Shown here piece after piece: positions 1 through 13,529 of a stretch of DNA of 64,000 nt. Source of the DNA: Phragmites australis (Eukaryota; Streptophyta; Magnoliopsida; Poales; Poaceae). Location: the NCBI RefSeq assembly GCF_958298935.1, contig NC_084937.1, positions 28,591,568 through 28,655,567 on the forward strand, given 5' to 3'. Each line of letters opens with the position of its first letter. The stretch's first letter is position 1. Made by a program: the position numbers and the translations under genes. The notes beneath the pieces were generated by a model that worked only from the letters and a program-made list of their open reading frames with translations, had not been told where the DNA came from and did not search any database.

Positions 1-55
1 TCTGTATTTCAGTTGGATTTGTGCAACATAAATTTAAGTACTTTATTTATTCTAG

Positions 56-1916
<1,861 letters not shown>

Positions 1917-3028
1917 GCGATGCTTACCCGGCACCGGTTAGTTTTTCCAAGGACGTGTCACAGGAACCGCCCTAATCACTTCCACTGAGTTTTATCTTTT
2001 GCAACTGTCATGTGCATTACACTGTGAGGCTCTTGTTACAGAATAATTGTAATCAGCTTGGTGCATCTGTACTTCTGTTTTGTGCCAGGGACGTATATTT
2101 TGATCGAATGATACTACCATAGTTTGCGCAACGTCTATGTTGTCTTGCTGAATAGTCAGTCTTCCATTGCTGGTCATTGCGTCGCGCACAGAGCGGTCAC
2201 ATTCGCAGGGTATTTTTTTTGGCTTGACAAGAGCAAGGAATCCGAGTCCTCGGCGTGGTTAATGGCAGCCTGGCAGGAGACACTGCTCAGCGCCAAGACC
2301 TGTGTTTCTCATCTTCTGTGCACCTGCCAGGTGAGATGGGCTGTTGATCCTAGTGTAGAGAGATCTCCATTGTAGGGTAGACCAGCACTACCGTTTCCTT
2401 TCGCTGCTGCTCTTGCATCAGCGCTCGCACACCGCCACGGCCCCAACAAAAAAATGTTGCGTCTGAACCTAGACCGTACAATGATACGCTATCTCACCTC
2501 TTTTCGACTCCTTTGAGAAACGGGAGACGTTTCTGAAATGACACGGTATCATTAAGCCATTTTAGCAGGCCTTCTATGAGTTCAGTTGGGATTGCAATTT
2601 TATATCACCGAGGTTGCAACACTCACTTTATAATTGCAGCAAGATACTGTAGAAAACAACTCGCGGGATTTAGACGGCACGATATTACAACGCCAGACGC
2701 CCGTTCAGTGTCACAGCCATCGCATACAGAAACGCAATTCCACACCTGAGATTTTCCACAATTACACAGTTGTCCTCCCACGAAATAGAAATGCAGAATC
2801 TCCTAGAAGGCTAAAACAAACTTGAAGGAACTGAAGCATTTACAATTCCAGCACCTTCTTAGTTCTGTTCCAATCTGCGTTGCGATGCCATACAAGGCTC
2901 CGATGCAGGTTCAACACTCAAGACCAGTTGAATTGATAGTCAATGTGATGTGCTGTGTTGGTGGATTATGACAGTTGTATGCCGCAGTCAATCTCATCAA
3001 CAAAGAAAGGTTTAGAACCTTCCCAACC
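1917..3028. other. Convergent intergenic region and 3' UTRs
   Basis: This lies between the stop codons of the UGPase gene (+) and the Nudix gene (-). It should hold both 3' untranslated regions and terminators. No coding exon, RNA gene or repeat was recognised. The short open frames here have no protein-like composition. Confidence 0.6.
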
Positions 3029-5811
3029 TCACACAGCTAAATGGTTATCAATGTCAAAACAGCAAAGATCTGAAGGACTCGCTCCTAGCCTGCAAATATA
3101 GTAGCACAAACAAGTTATGGTACGAATGCAACCAAGGGCAACGATATGTTCATCCATGAATAAAACAAATGCAACAATATGCTCAAAAAATATGCAAAAG
3201 TATGCTTCACGATGCAGCAAGATTGTTCATTTACATACTAATTTAATGTCACCAGATACTTCAAGGATTCGATAACAGCTGAGAGCATGAAGGCTACAAC
3301 TTAAAAGCTGAATGGGTGAGTACCGTTGTAAGATTGCAGTCAAATATGAATAGAGTGAAGAGGAAGCTAGAGCGAGGTTCTTGGGTTCAGCAAACTTTGG
3401 AAGTCGTAAAAGTCATCAGAGTTGTCTACCATGGCAATGACCAATGGCTACAACGAAGTAAAGCTGTACCTTTTGTTTATAGTGCAATAGTGGAATTTGA
3501 TGTTTCCAGTCTTCACATCTTCAATATACTGCAAGCAATTAGCATAAACATGATACAGTTTATGATGTCAAAAAGGCACGAGCAAATATGGCGCAAACAG
3601 ATGGAGAATGGGAGGGAGGGATACCATCCTCAAGGTGACGATGATTGAAGAAAATGCTAGAGAATCAAATGGTATCTCTTCCAGAGCAAAAAGTCCACAT
3701 TCTAGCGACTCAGGTCCAGGTGAGAAGTTGGGGGTCTTCAATCTTGCTCGGAAAATAATGTAAATCTACTGCATCTCATCATAATACACAAGAAAAATCA
3801 ACTTAGTGGTGTATGGATTATGGAGTAAAGCATAACTTTCTGGTTATGCCACTTCTCACTCACTTGGCCAATCAGCGGAATATCTAACTGAGCAAAAGGT
3901 GAGATTATCTCTACATCTGCACATGCTTCTTCCAATGTTTCCCTGGAGGCTCCTTCTGCTGCAGATTCCCCCACCTCCAAATAACCAGCAGGAAGAGTCC
4001 TGTTAAACAGTTAATGTAACCTTGATTAGAATGGAGGACAGCAGCAAAATGTTTGCTGCATTTCTTCAATAAAACAGTGCATTTGTCCATGCTTTGCACA
4101 GAAGTAGGAAAAAGTGTGGCATAAAGAACTTGGAAATGGTAATAAGTAGTACAGCATTAAAAGAACAAGAAAAGGCAGAGTCCTATCAGCAAAAGCTTTG
4201 TGGTTTGTAAAAGAATCGTTCCTTTCCAGAAGAACAAAATAGCAGCAATGAATAAGAAACATTATAATAGGCTTCACACTGTAAAACAGTGCACGCAAAC
4301 AGTTTTGGTCAGTGTATTCCATATCGGTTGTACATACTTCACAAAATTCTTGCATGAGAATATCAAATCATAGTACTGCTATGTCGTTCTCTAGTGTAGC
4401 ACAGGATAAAACCACAAAAATAATCGGAGGGAGTCATCAAAGGCGACTTACCAAAGGCCATAAGCCGGTTCGATCTTTCTTCTGCAGAGGAGGACCTTAT
4501 TATCATGCTCCACAAGGCAACCAACAACCTATCCAGATGATACATATTATTAAAGGCAGAAAATGATAAATAAAACATATTACGCATATTAAATGTCATG
4601 TTTGCCGTTTTTTTACTTCCTTGTTTCAACAATCAACAATAGTGTAATGAAGACATGAAGAAAAGCAAGTGCTGATCAGAAGCAGTTGGGACTTGGGAGT
4701 AGATTGTGAGCTATATGAATCACGTAATATGCAGTGGCTTAGTTCTAAAATCAAAATGCATGATCTGTTCCTTTTTGTTTTGTGTTCAGTATATACCATT
4801 TTCGGGTTTTCATAGTGAACTCTTCCACAAGAAGAACAAATAGCCCTCATCTTCTCATCCCCATCTGGTATGGCCAATTTCGTCTGGCTTCCACAAGAAG
4901 GGCAAAAGCGGATCTTTGACGTGTGCACCTGCAGAAGGGTGCAACATGTATTCAACAACCTGTGTTCAAGACAACAGCTAAGGCAATGTGTATAATGATA
5001 TCAGGAAAGGAACAATTCAGCATTGCCATCCGCTACAACATTTGATTCAACAAATACTAGCTGATTTCCCACAAAAATAGCCAGCCAGGGCATGCAAGGC
5101 AAGGCAGCATCGCAAACTTTATCCTTATGCAGAGTACTTTCGCACACTCCCTCGCACTCCAAATAATTTCTATCATGTTGAAGTTATGCTGTTTAGGAGA
5201 ACTGACACAATAACTGTTCTGCGCTCCGGATGCCACAACATACGCATACACAGAGGTTTGATGACTTAGCACGGTGCAGAACACTGCGATTTTACGGAAC
5301 AGAGCATGAGCATCCCCTGTTACATTTGAATTTGATTCAACAAATACTAGTAGCTGATTTGCCACCAGACTGCGCATGCAAAGGCAGTATCAAAGACCTT
5401 GTGCAGAGTACTCTCGCTCACTCGCTTGCGAGTCTAATATATGACGCCTGCTTGGGAGAGCTGACGCAAATCGCAATACACACCGGGTATATGACTGTGG
5501 TGCAGTAGAGAAGACTGCGATTTTACTAAGCAGAGCGTGAGCAGATTATGGTTTCGTGCTGCACGGGAAGCCCTTCCTCCCCCTTTGGCAAACGGCACGG
5601 CCACTGGAGTCGAGTCAACGCCCTAGATGGCTCGACACGGCAGCAATTTCAGGGCGCAACAGCGAGCATCTCAGCTAGGCAGCCTAGCAGCCTAATCGCA
5701 GCACAGGTACGAGACGGATAGAGTGAGTGGCACGGGGACGGGGCTCACCACGGGAGGAGGCGGCGGCGACGGGGCGGGGGAGCTGGCGTTGGAGCATGAC
5801 GAGGCCGCCAT
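3029..5811 (-). CDS. NUDX23: Zinc-ribbon Nudix hydrolase, NUDX23-like (FAD / ADP-ribose pyrophosphatase), likely plastidial
   Basis: Exons on the minus strand, in transcript order: 5811-5749 (inferred first exon), 4928-4797, 4528-4452, 3999-3864, 3765-3625, 3528-3470 and 3089-3029. They join in phase to 222 residues. A zinc ribbon with two CxxC pairs ([23 protein letters not shown]) is followed by [17 protein letters not shown]. The Nudix box is split by an intron; it reads [30 protein letters not shown], with the REtxEE core intact. The C-terminus is [19 protein letters not shown]. The Arabidopsis homologue acts on FAD and ADP-ribose in plastids and affects flavin balance. The first exon ([21 protein letters not shown]) gives a short N-terminus compared with the roughly 60-80 residue transit region of Arabidopsis, so the 5' end is uncertain; the rest is firm. 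Retention of the intron after 3470 would end the protein early at YSFTSL. Confidence 0.88.
5041..5543. repeat. Diverged direct duplication inside intron 1 of the Nudix gene
   Basis: Two diverged direct copies lie at 5041-5312 and 5331-5543. Both begin TTTGATTCAACAAATACTAG and share CAGAGTACT, a short GAGCTGACGCAA / GAACTGACACAA segment, and an end that reads ACTGCGATTTTAC followed by CAGAGC(A/G)TGAGCA. The second copy carries deletions. No coding content was seen. Confidence 0.75.
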
Positions 5812-6204
5812 GCGTATCGGCGGGTGGGTAGGGGGGGGGGGGGGCGGGCGAGCGTCGGCGGCGTCGGTGGAGGAGGGGGCGGGCGGCTGCAGAATGCAGA
5901 TCTCAAGTTTTCTTCTTTATTTCTTGTGGTCATGCATCTGCTGTACAATAAGTTATTTATGAAGGTAGAATGAAGAATAATAATTAAGGGTCAATTGAGA
6001 ATCAATTTATATCCAGTCTATATGTTCTGCGCTTTTTTTTTTTGTTGTTCATACTTTTGACTTCTTTCTCATTCTTCATGTTGCAATTTCGCTTGTCCGC
6101 CGTGTAATCATGTCTTGGTTATTCCCCTACAAAAATCATGTCTTGGTTGCCTTTGTAGCAATGAGTTCTTTGATAGGTTTAAGTCTGGTTAGCGCGCCTA
6201 CGCT

Positions 6205-6600
6205 GCGTCTATTTTTTATTTTTCTGTATAGAGCACGATAGAAGAAGATTAAAAAAATTAGGTTCATATATTTTGTATATTTCAATATTTATTTATAAAA
6301 TTATTAATGTTAAACACATTTAATTAATTATAGATAAAATAATAGTACTTTTATGCATGCATATAGTTTTAACATGTAGGTGAAAGTAATATTAACTAAA
6401 AAATTTTGTTTCATATTTTTTTTGAGTTTTAGATATTTTTCTTTGCCTTTTAGATTTTTTCAGCTGATTTATTAATATAACTAATATTCATTTCGATATT
6501 TTCTAGAATTTCTTGAAAAAGAAAATTACATATGTATGTATACATATATGTATATATACATATGTATATACATATATATATGTATATATATACTTATGGG
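6205..6600 (+). mobile_element. AT-rich dispersed element ending in a (TATATG)n microsatellite, copy 1
   Basis: From about 6205 the sequence matches, in reverse orientation and with scattered mismatches, the block at about 40857-41245. Shared blocks include a TATAGAGCA start, a GAAATTATTAATGTTAAA-like stretch, GGTGAAAGTAATATTAAC and ATTCATTTCGA. Both copies end in a roughly 60-base TATATG/TACATA microsatellite. This resembles a non-autonomous element carrying or targeting a microsatellite, as described for the rice Micron family; that name is only a suggestion. Confidence 0.7.
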
Positions 6601-7013
6601 AAAATTTCAGTACAAACCAATTCTTCGGTGCAAACATTAAAAATACATACCCAGCTCACTGCTACAGTAGCATAGGTCTGGGAGTATTGATGACGGTTTA
6701 TGCTAGTTGCAATACTGTTTTGTTGAAAGCAACTGGTTTCTCTGTTAGCGGCAGATTGGTGCTGAAGGGTAGGTAATATTATTTTCGATGCAGGCATCTG
6801 GTAATGTGACAATGATACAGTAAAGAAAATCGGAGAAACGGAGTTACCTATATTTTAAGGTACCAATATCTCCTTCCTTTCACCAATCCACTCATTATGT
6901 TCATTGCAAAGCAGTTTTATGTGCATTGCCATTTGGTTGAGCTGAAGTATTTTTGCTTCCCTGGAGCAACTTAGCAGCTCGTAATTTTTTTTAATCTTTT
7001 TATTAAAAATCTA

Positions 7014-8395
7014 TGTTAGTATTTTCAGAGAAAAAAAGAAAAGACTCAACTCACCAGATAATCCGGTGCTGAGAAGTATGAATGCACCGGAGCATTATTA
7101 TCAAAGAAAGATGCAGCCGCTGAAGATCAAAGGTTCAACTCACCAGATAGTCCGATGTGAATGGAATGAACACAGGGCAATGCACCAAACAATGAACAGT
7201 GCAAAGAAGCATAACGAAGTTTAAGGCATCGGATGGGTCAGTGATGAAGGTTGTGCACACCGGAACATTATTTCCAGAAATGATTGCATTAGCTCGGTTG
7301 GCTGAAGTCAACTCACTGAATAGTCCGGTAATGAAGTGATGCACACCGGATGCATACATCGAAACAATTTACATAGAAAAGAAGGAAATGCTCGATGGCT
7401 CAGGATAACTCATCGGATAGTCCGATAATGAAAATGAAGTATACACTGGTGTGTCTAGTGTTCACAGAGGTTTGAGTTGGGTTCTAATAGCTAGTTTGTG
7501 AGAGTGTACTCATCAGATGATCCGGTGTTAGTACTATTGTTCTCATCGGATCATTCGGTGGTAACAACTTTTCTAAGTCGTCGGGTTAACAGTTAGTGCG
7601 CGAGTTTGATGCTATAAATACCTACCCACTCGGCCATTTGAAGATGTTAGAGTCTAGAGAAGTTTCATGTACACCTGAGAAGACATCCAAGCCACCAAAG
7701 TATTTAAAGTGATTATTTAAGACAATTAAGCATAAGATTATAGAGTGTTTAGTGCTTATAGGTATAAAGAGAGTGTTGCTAGGTGATTGATGCCTAGAGA
7801 GTGGATCAATGAGTGATCTAACCTTATACTAAGTGGTACATCGACACCTTGGAGTCTTGATGAGTTTCTGACAAGCTTGTTTACCCTCCGACTTGGTGTG
7901 AAGTGACGACAAGACGATCATGCGGGGACGCAGAGACACTTCCTTTGGTGGCTCAAGCTCTGAAGTGATCACGATGGTAAAGAAACTGGAAGAAAGGCTA
8001 GTAGTGAGACCTTAGCTTGGTAGCTCATCCGGATGGAGACTTTGTCTTTGTGATTTAGTGGCTTACGAGTCATGACCGGATACCGATCGGGAACATATCA
8101 TTTGTGGAGCTTTAACGTGGACTAGGGATGACATTCATGTCATCGATACCACAAGAAAAATCACGTGTGCCGAGTTTGTTCTCTTTACCTTATTTACGTT
8201 TCCGTATTTACATTCTTGCAATTTAATTTCTTAGGTAGGTTACAAGCGATTTGATCGGTGGAATAGACACACTATATAAAACTAGACTACATATAGATAG
8301 AAAGTGATATAATTTTATCCTGTGTTGTTTTTAAATTAAAATACTTTTAAATATCCTAATTCACCTTCTTTTAAAATATCACCGATCCTTTTGAC
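7014..8395 (+). mobile_element. LTR (solo or truncated), same family as 45397-46882, plus orientation
   Basis: This stretch matches the reverse complement of the solo LTR at 45397-46882. Shared blocks include a TATA box with downstream bases (GCTATAAATACC near 7612), a central block about tail-of-gene-like GAGTGATCTAACCTTATAC, the ACTTGGTGTGAAGTGACGAC region and an end reading ATCACCGATCC. The left part (7040-7560) carries several imperfect palindromes of the form CACCGGATnnTCCGGTG. Exact ends and a target duplication were not resolved. No gag or pol frame is attached, so it is probably a solo or truncated LTR. A Copia-like origin is a guess. Confidence 0.72.
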
Positions 8396-10355
8396 GTTCT
8401 ATATCCACAGCTCCAATCCTACGTAGGAGCACCACAAAAGCAACCTTGACCTGCTAATACAGTATCGATTTGGATTTTAGAGCTACTGCCTGTTATGGCT
8501 ACTTGGTTTTGGATGAGAGAGAAGGATTGAAGCAAGTTACATGACAATAGTGTTTTGTCTGCTTCAGTTGGAAATAAAACTTCGTAACTCTAACCCAAAC
8601 CTCTCCCATCGTATCAAGTCTGAATGAGTTAATAAGGGACTCATTTTTTCAGTTTTATCCAAGTTACACCAACACCACAATATAGAACAGAACAAGATTC
8701 AGAAGGACAGGTTGTTTCTCGCACATGTTCTAGCACCAAACCTGGAAGGTGGAAAGGGAGAGACTGCTGCATCTGCGGCAGGCAGCCAGGTATAGATCTT
8801 GGTGCGCCCAGTTAAGACAGTTAATTTTCTCGACAGGTGGGTGTGGCACTGAACTTGCAACTCCACAAAATAACGAGAGATTGAGAATAAGATGCTAATC
8901 TTTCTAAATTTGCCCTTGGCGACAACAAGGAAGGCCCATTGTTTAGATGAACAAAAGGTAAGGAGTCGGAAGGTCAACTCTGTACTTCACATCTATCACT
9001 AACATTGTCACCTCACCCCTAGTACTTGTGGTAACATGTATTCTCATTCCTGTGTAGTCTATATAATCAATTCCCATTCTCAAGTCTCGTTCTCACTCTC
9101 TGAAATGAAGGGGGGGGGGGGGGGGGGGGAATAGGCCGTAGGGTCAATTTTTCTCTGAGGTACCTCAGAGTTTTCATCTTAGAGGACCAAGTTTGAAAGA
9201 AATAATATATTTTGTAAGAAAACTTCAGATAAAATTCATCTTAGAGGACCAAGTTTGAAAGAAATACATTTGCTATTTTTGCAGTACATATTAGTGCCAT
9301 TCCTGAATCCTGATGCACGTCGAGAGGCCGCTACTCAGGGGCCCTACGGCCTACGCCATGCGGTTTTGTGACGAGTGATCTCTATCCGAAGAGATGAGGT
9401 GCAGCCCGCTGTTTCGACATAATAGCTGAGTCGTTGTTGGGTACGCTGTGATCTGCGCTGCTTGCTACTGCTACCATTTGTTTGGGTCACACTTTGTGCC
9501 CTTCTACTACCATAGTACTGTACTTACTATTTGCCTTGTCTCCTTGGTCAGCTCGTTTAGGAAACGCAAGTTGTCAAGGCTATGTTCTGACCATGACTAG
9601 AGTTTGGGAACGGTGCTCCTTGTAGTCCGCGGCCGGCGAGAATAGAATCTTCGCGCCAAATATAAAGGGCGGAGCTTAGAGAGAGAGAATATATTCAAAG
9701 GCTTTCCTTTAAATGAAAATTCCGAGACGTGAAGAAAGGAAAATTGGAGGGCTTTCCCCGACGCTATGCACTGTTTGGCACAGCTTTCTCCCGATTCTCC
9801 TCGGCCTCGGAGTCGCCCACCCCGGCCCAATCCAAGACGAGAGCAACCCACCGCCGGCATTGAATTCACGACCCAACAGCAACACCTAAAAGATTTTATG
9901 ATTCCATCAATCCGATCCTCCGGTTCGGCATCACCAAATGGTTACATGTCTGAATCACAGGATAGCATCGCACCGATGATTCGATGAAAGAAAGAACATG
10001 TCTGAATCACGATTTGACGACGAACAACAGATTACAGGTGAGCAGTGGTTGGTGGTAGATCTACAAGACTACAAGCGCAGCAGGAGCGCGGGACACCAGG
10101 ATCTTGCGTTCCTGCCTCTGCCTGCTTGCACATTTCATCGTCATCCACGGACTGACTGGACTGACTGATTCTAACATGATGCGGCATGATATGAAATCAA
10201 GCTACAAGACAACAAACTAACAAGATGCAACGAGGAGTGAATCTAAGCTATGCTGCTGCTGCTGCTTCTGCCTACTCTTCACAGCGACATCTGCACAGGG
10301 AAATGGAAACCGTATGTACAGCCGAGTTGGCCTGGCCAGGTCAGGTAGCTATGCT
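8396..10355. other. Gene-poor interval with small repeats
   Basis: No gene was recognised. A 32-base sequence (TTCATCTTAGAGGACCAAGT followed by TTGAAAGAAATA) occurs at 9173-9204 and again at 9235-9266. The part next to 10355 is probably the 3' UTR of the minus-strand gene that follows, and includes a short GCT microsatellite near 10247-10263. Confidence 0.5.
9110..9129 (+). repeat. Run of 20 G
   Basis: Twenty consecutive G are visible. A 14-G run also occurs at 5831-5844, just upstream of the inferred Nudix start. Such runs are prone to length error in sequencing and can form quadruplex structures. Confidence 0.9.
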
Positions 10356-11102
10356 TCAGTCGTCCATGGCGACGTCGAGGTCGGCCACGCTTTCCGAGGG
10401 CACCGCCTCGTCGCGGTGACGGTCCCGGCAGACCTCCTCGACGGCGAGGAGCCGGCGGCGGAGGTCGGCCATGTCGCGCTCCATCAGGAAGAGGCGCTCA
10501 CGGAGGGTCAGGTTCTCCTCCTCTAGCCTTGCCGCGCGCGCTTCGTCGTCCTCGTCGTCGAAGGCGGCCGCGGCCGGGGGCTGGACCATCTCGAAGCGGC
10601 TGAGGTCGTGGTCCAGGCGGCGCTCCACCTCGACGTGCTCCTCCACGTCGCTCGCGCCCGAGCCCGAGTCCCCGCCAGCAGCGCCCCCGACGTCGGCGGC
10701 GGCGGCCTGGGAGCGGAGGCGGATGAGGCCCTTCATGGAACCGTACCCGTCGACGCCCCACGCCTCCTTGGCCATCTCCACCAGCACCTCCCGCGCCGGC
10801 GACAGCCGCGGCGTCGGCAGCACCGCCGGCGTCACGGGGCACGGCGACACCAGCGACGCCACGCCCCCCGCCCGCTTCGCCCGGATCAGGAACGACGTCG
10901 TGTTGCGCGGGGCCGCCGAGCCCCCCCACCTCGCGCCCGCCGGCGGCGGGGCCTTGCGCTTCCACCCCGGCCGCGCAGCCCGCTTCCACGCCGGCTTCCC
11001 CCCGACGAACCCCACCGGAGGCTCCATCGCCGGCGGGGGCGCCGCCGCCGCCCACATCAGGTACGGCAGCTGCGGCGGAGGCCGCAACATCTGCTCATTC
11101 AT
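10356..11102 (-). CDS. Unrecognised plant protein with C-terminal coiled coil
   Basis: This is a single-exon frame of 248 residues. It starts at the ATG at 11102 (MNEQMLRPPPQLPYLMW); the open frame extends upstream only through a TTG codon. The N-terminus is rich in proline and alanine and has a basic patch (KPAWKRAARPGWKRKAPPP, residues 35-53). A block that looks conserved follows, NTTSFLIRAKRAGGVASLVSP then a proline-rich stretch and AREVLVEMAKEAWGVDGYGSMKGLIRLR (about residues 68-133). Next come an acidic region with a DDEDDEARAARLEEE run and a heptad-like stretch LTLRERLFLMERDMADLRRRLLAVEE near residue 205. No catalytic motif was seen. The coiled coil suggests dimerisation or scaffolding. 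I do not recognise a named family. Codon use is strongly GC-biased, as in many grass genes. Confidence 0.75.
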   Translation of the reverse strand: MNEQMLRPPPQLPYLMWAAAAPPPAMEPPVGFVGGKPAWKRAARPGWKRKAPPPAGARWGGSAAPRNTTSFLIRAKRAGGVASLVSPCPVTPAVLPTPRLSPAREVLVEMAKEAWGVDGYGSMKGLIRLRSQAAAADVGGAAGGDSGSGASDVEEHVEVERRLDHDLSRFEMVQPPAAAAFDDEDDEARAARLEEENLTLRERLFLMERDMADLRRRLLAVEEVCRDRHRDEAVPSESVADLDVAMDD

Positions 11103-11365
11103 GGTCTGATTCGGAACCAATCCTCAAAATCCGAAACCCTAAATCACGACCCCAAAAATCACACGACTAGCTCCGAGCCCTAATCACGGGAACCGGAACG
11201 TTTCGTTTTAATCTCTTGGATCCCGTTCACCGTGTGTTTTTAGAGATTATTTAACGAATTCGTTTGATCCGAATTGGGGTGGGGGAGCAGAGGAAGGAAG
11301 AAGACGACGAGGAGAGAGAGGCAGAGGGAATAGGGAGTAGGGACCGCCTAGTCTAGGAAGGGGGT

Positions 11366-11373
11366 ATATAAAG
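11366..11373. promoter_or_regulatory. TATA-like element upstream of the coiled-coil gene
   Basis: TATATAAA on the plus strand; on the minus strand it reads TTTATATA. It lies about 260 bases upstream of the minus-strand ATG at 11102. The core TATATA could serve the minus gene, with a 5' leader of about 230 bases, though the better consensus is on the plus strand, where no gene was seen. Confidence 0.35.
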
Positions 11374-11399
11374 AGAGGTGGCCGGGGGGCGGACGGCTG

Positions 11400-12853
11400 G
11401 ATCGCGGGTGCCGCGGGGTACGGACGGATGCGATCGAGCGGGGAGGGTTGCGTGTCGCGGGTGGACAGCCTTCGGGTTGGGTGCGTGCGCTTCGAAGCAA
11501 CCTGCAAAAGGTACACGCTGTCACGGCTTCTTCTTTTTCTCTCCTCCTGAATTTCTGTTTATTTATTTTAGTTTTTGGCACATAGTATTGGTACCAAGAG
11601 TCGGTGATCCACCGATAAAAAAAAAGAATCGAGTCCGTTATCCATTGTGTGTTCGAAAAGAAACAAGATTGTCGTTTAACTTAGTGCGATTTGTTCTATG
11701 TTATATTTTTATGATGTCCAAATTACATATGCAAATATTTTTTTATTGCATTGCTGGTGCGATTATTCTTTACTTTATGGATGAGACGGAAAGACAAGTG
11801 GTGTATTTCTAGTTCTACGAAGCAATAACATCTTGGAGTGCGAATTGACGCACTAAGTATTAACGCGAATGATAAAATAATCACCTTACCCTTTTTAATA
11901 CCATTTATTATGTGAGAACTGAGATTTATATTGTGACAAAAATTACTTAATGAAAGAGTAAGATTAAAAAATTTAGGCTAAAGTTATCTTAAAATCATAG
12001 AATGTCATGCATTTTGAATATTGTAGAAAGGCTAAACCTATCTATTTTGAGATGAAGATAGTAACTATCCATTTTTTTCTCTTTCTAAAATTAATGCACT
12101 AAGGTGTGGCAAAGTGTATTCACGTTAAGCTGTTAAGGATCGAGAAATAACTGTCCATCTAAAAATGTAAGACAACAACTAATCGAATATGTTTTAGCTG
12201 TTTTTGCAAAGAGAAACATGTAAAAAGAAGCTTAAGCTTTTCGACAAGCTCCTTTAGTTGAATATGTTTAGCTCTCTGAGATATTTTAGAATTTTTCCAG
12301 GTTTGAGTTGAAACTCATGTCATTTTTAAATGCTCATTCATGATCTGTGGCTCTCTCGGGGGAGTTGCGGTATATCGTGGAGCTCAGTAAACCTGATTAG
12401 CTGTGGCAGTAGGTAGCAGGCTAGCAGCTGTACTCTGCAGCTGGAAGAGCATGCTAGCTTGGGTTAGGCATTTTTGTAAGTAACCTGGTAAACTGTTAAT
12501 GGCATCTTCGTCTGTTCAAAATGCGAACCCCGATGCTGTTTATGGTGATTGTCCCACTGATTTGCCCTTGCTGCTATCATCACAACATGCAGTTTAACTC
12601 GATGGTTATTGGCTTACTGGTAAGCCAATCTGCATTTCGTACAAGTGATTTGCACCCACCTGAACAAGCCACACGGTGGCGAAACTACCTCAACTCGCTG
12701 CAATTCCTAAGAAACATACCCTTCCTTTCACAATAAGGCAATAATCATATTTTGTTTGTGGTGTCACTAGACAAAATAGGGATGATCAGAACTATGGTTT
12801 GCTGTTTCGCTTGTGTCCGCAAAGGCCAGGTAGAGCCAGCTGAGTTGATTTTG
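11400..12853. other. Intergenic region, nothing recognised
   Basis: AT-rich from about 11550. No gene, RNA or clear mobile element was recognised. A 5' untranslated exon of the small gene at 13.5 kb could lie here, but I could not place it. Confidence 0.4.
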
Positions 12854-13043
12854 GCCTTCTGTGGCTAAAGGCAGTCTGGCTGAAAACAACTAGGGACCTC
12901 TGCCAGCAGTTTTGCCGGTTTGCCCAATAAGGAGCGTAGCCCTGATTTAATAATATCTGCAGTTTTGCCTTCTGTGGCTAAAGGCAATCTGGCTGAAAAC
13001 AACTAGGGACCTCTGCCAGCAGTTTTGCCGGTTTGCCCAATAA
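12854..13043. repeat. Tandem duplication, 77-base units 113 bases apart
   Basis: Positions 12854-12930 and 12967-13043 agree except for one base (GGCAGTCTGG versus GGCAATCTGG). The intervening 36 bases differ. The high identity implies a recent local duplication, in the probable 5' region of the small coiled-coil gene. Confidence 0.92.
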
Positions 13044-13529
13044 CCTGGAACATGATATCTGCCCAATAGGAATACATTTGTGACGAGAGCTGGTTGTAGT
13101 AAAAATCTCACCGACGCTGGCCCCATGCACAAAGTAGAGAGTTGGGTCTGAAGGCTAGTTAAATGCTCTCATAACAGTTTGTGAGAAATGCCAGATTGGA
13201 TTCACTGCGTTTTTATCATCCAAATGTATTCCTATGATGATGGGCAGTTTGTTTGTTTTGCAATGTACTTCCATTCAATTGCATACAGAGCTACACTCTA
13301 GTATATTTGTGTTTTTGCGGTATTATTTTGCTACAAGTGACATGCCAGAATTTTTGCATCATTATGTTTGGCAAATTGGCCCTAGTTATGTGCAGTTATG
13401 CATGCTTTTATTTTTCTATTTCATATTTCGTAGTCATGGTAATAGATTGACAGAAACACTTGTACTTGATGCTTGGATCGTACTTATTAAAAAATGGGTA
13501 TTTGATTCAAAAAAATGTAGGTGGAGTCA

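Noticed and set aside
10471..11183. Long plus-strand open frames over the coiled-coil gene
   Set aside because: They are antisense or shifted shadows of the GC-rich minus-strand gene, rich in Arg/Pro/Ala with no domain.
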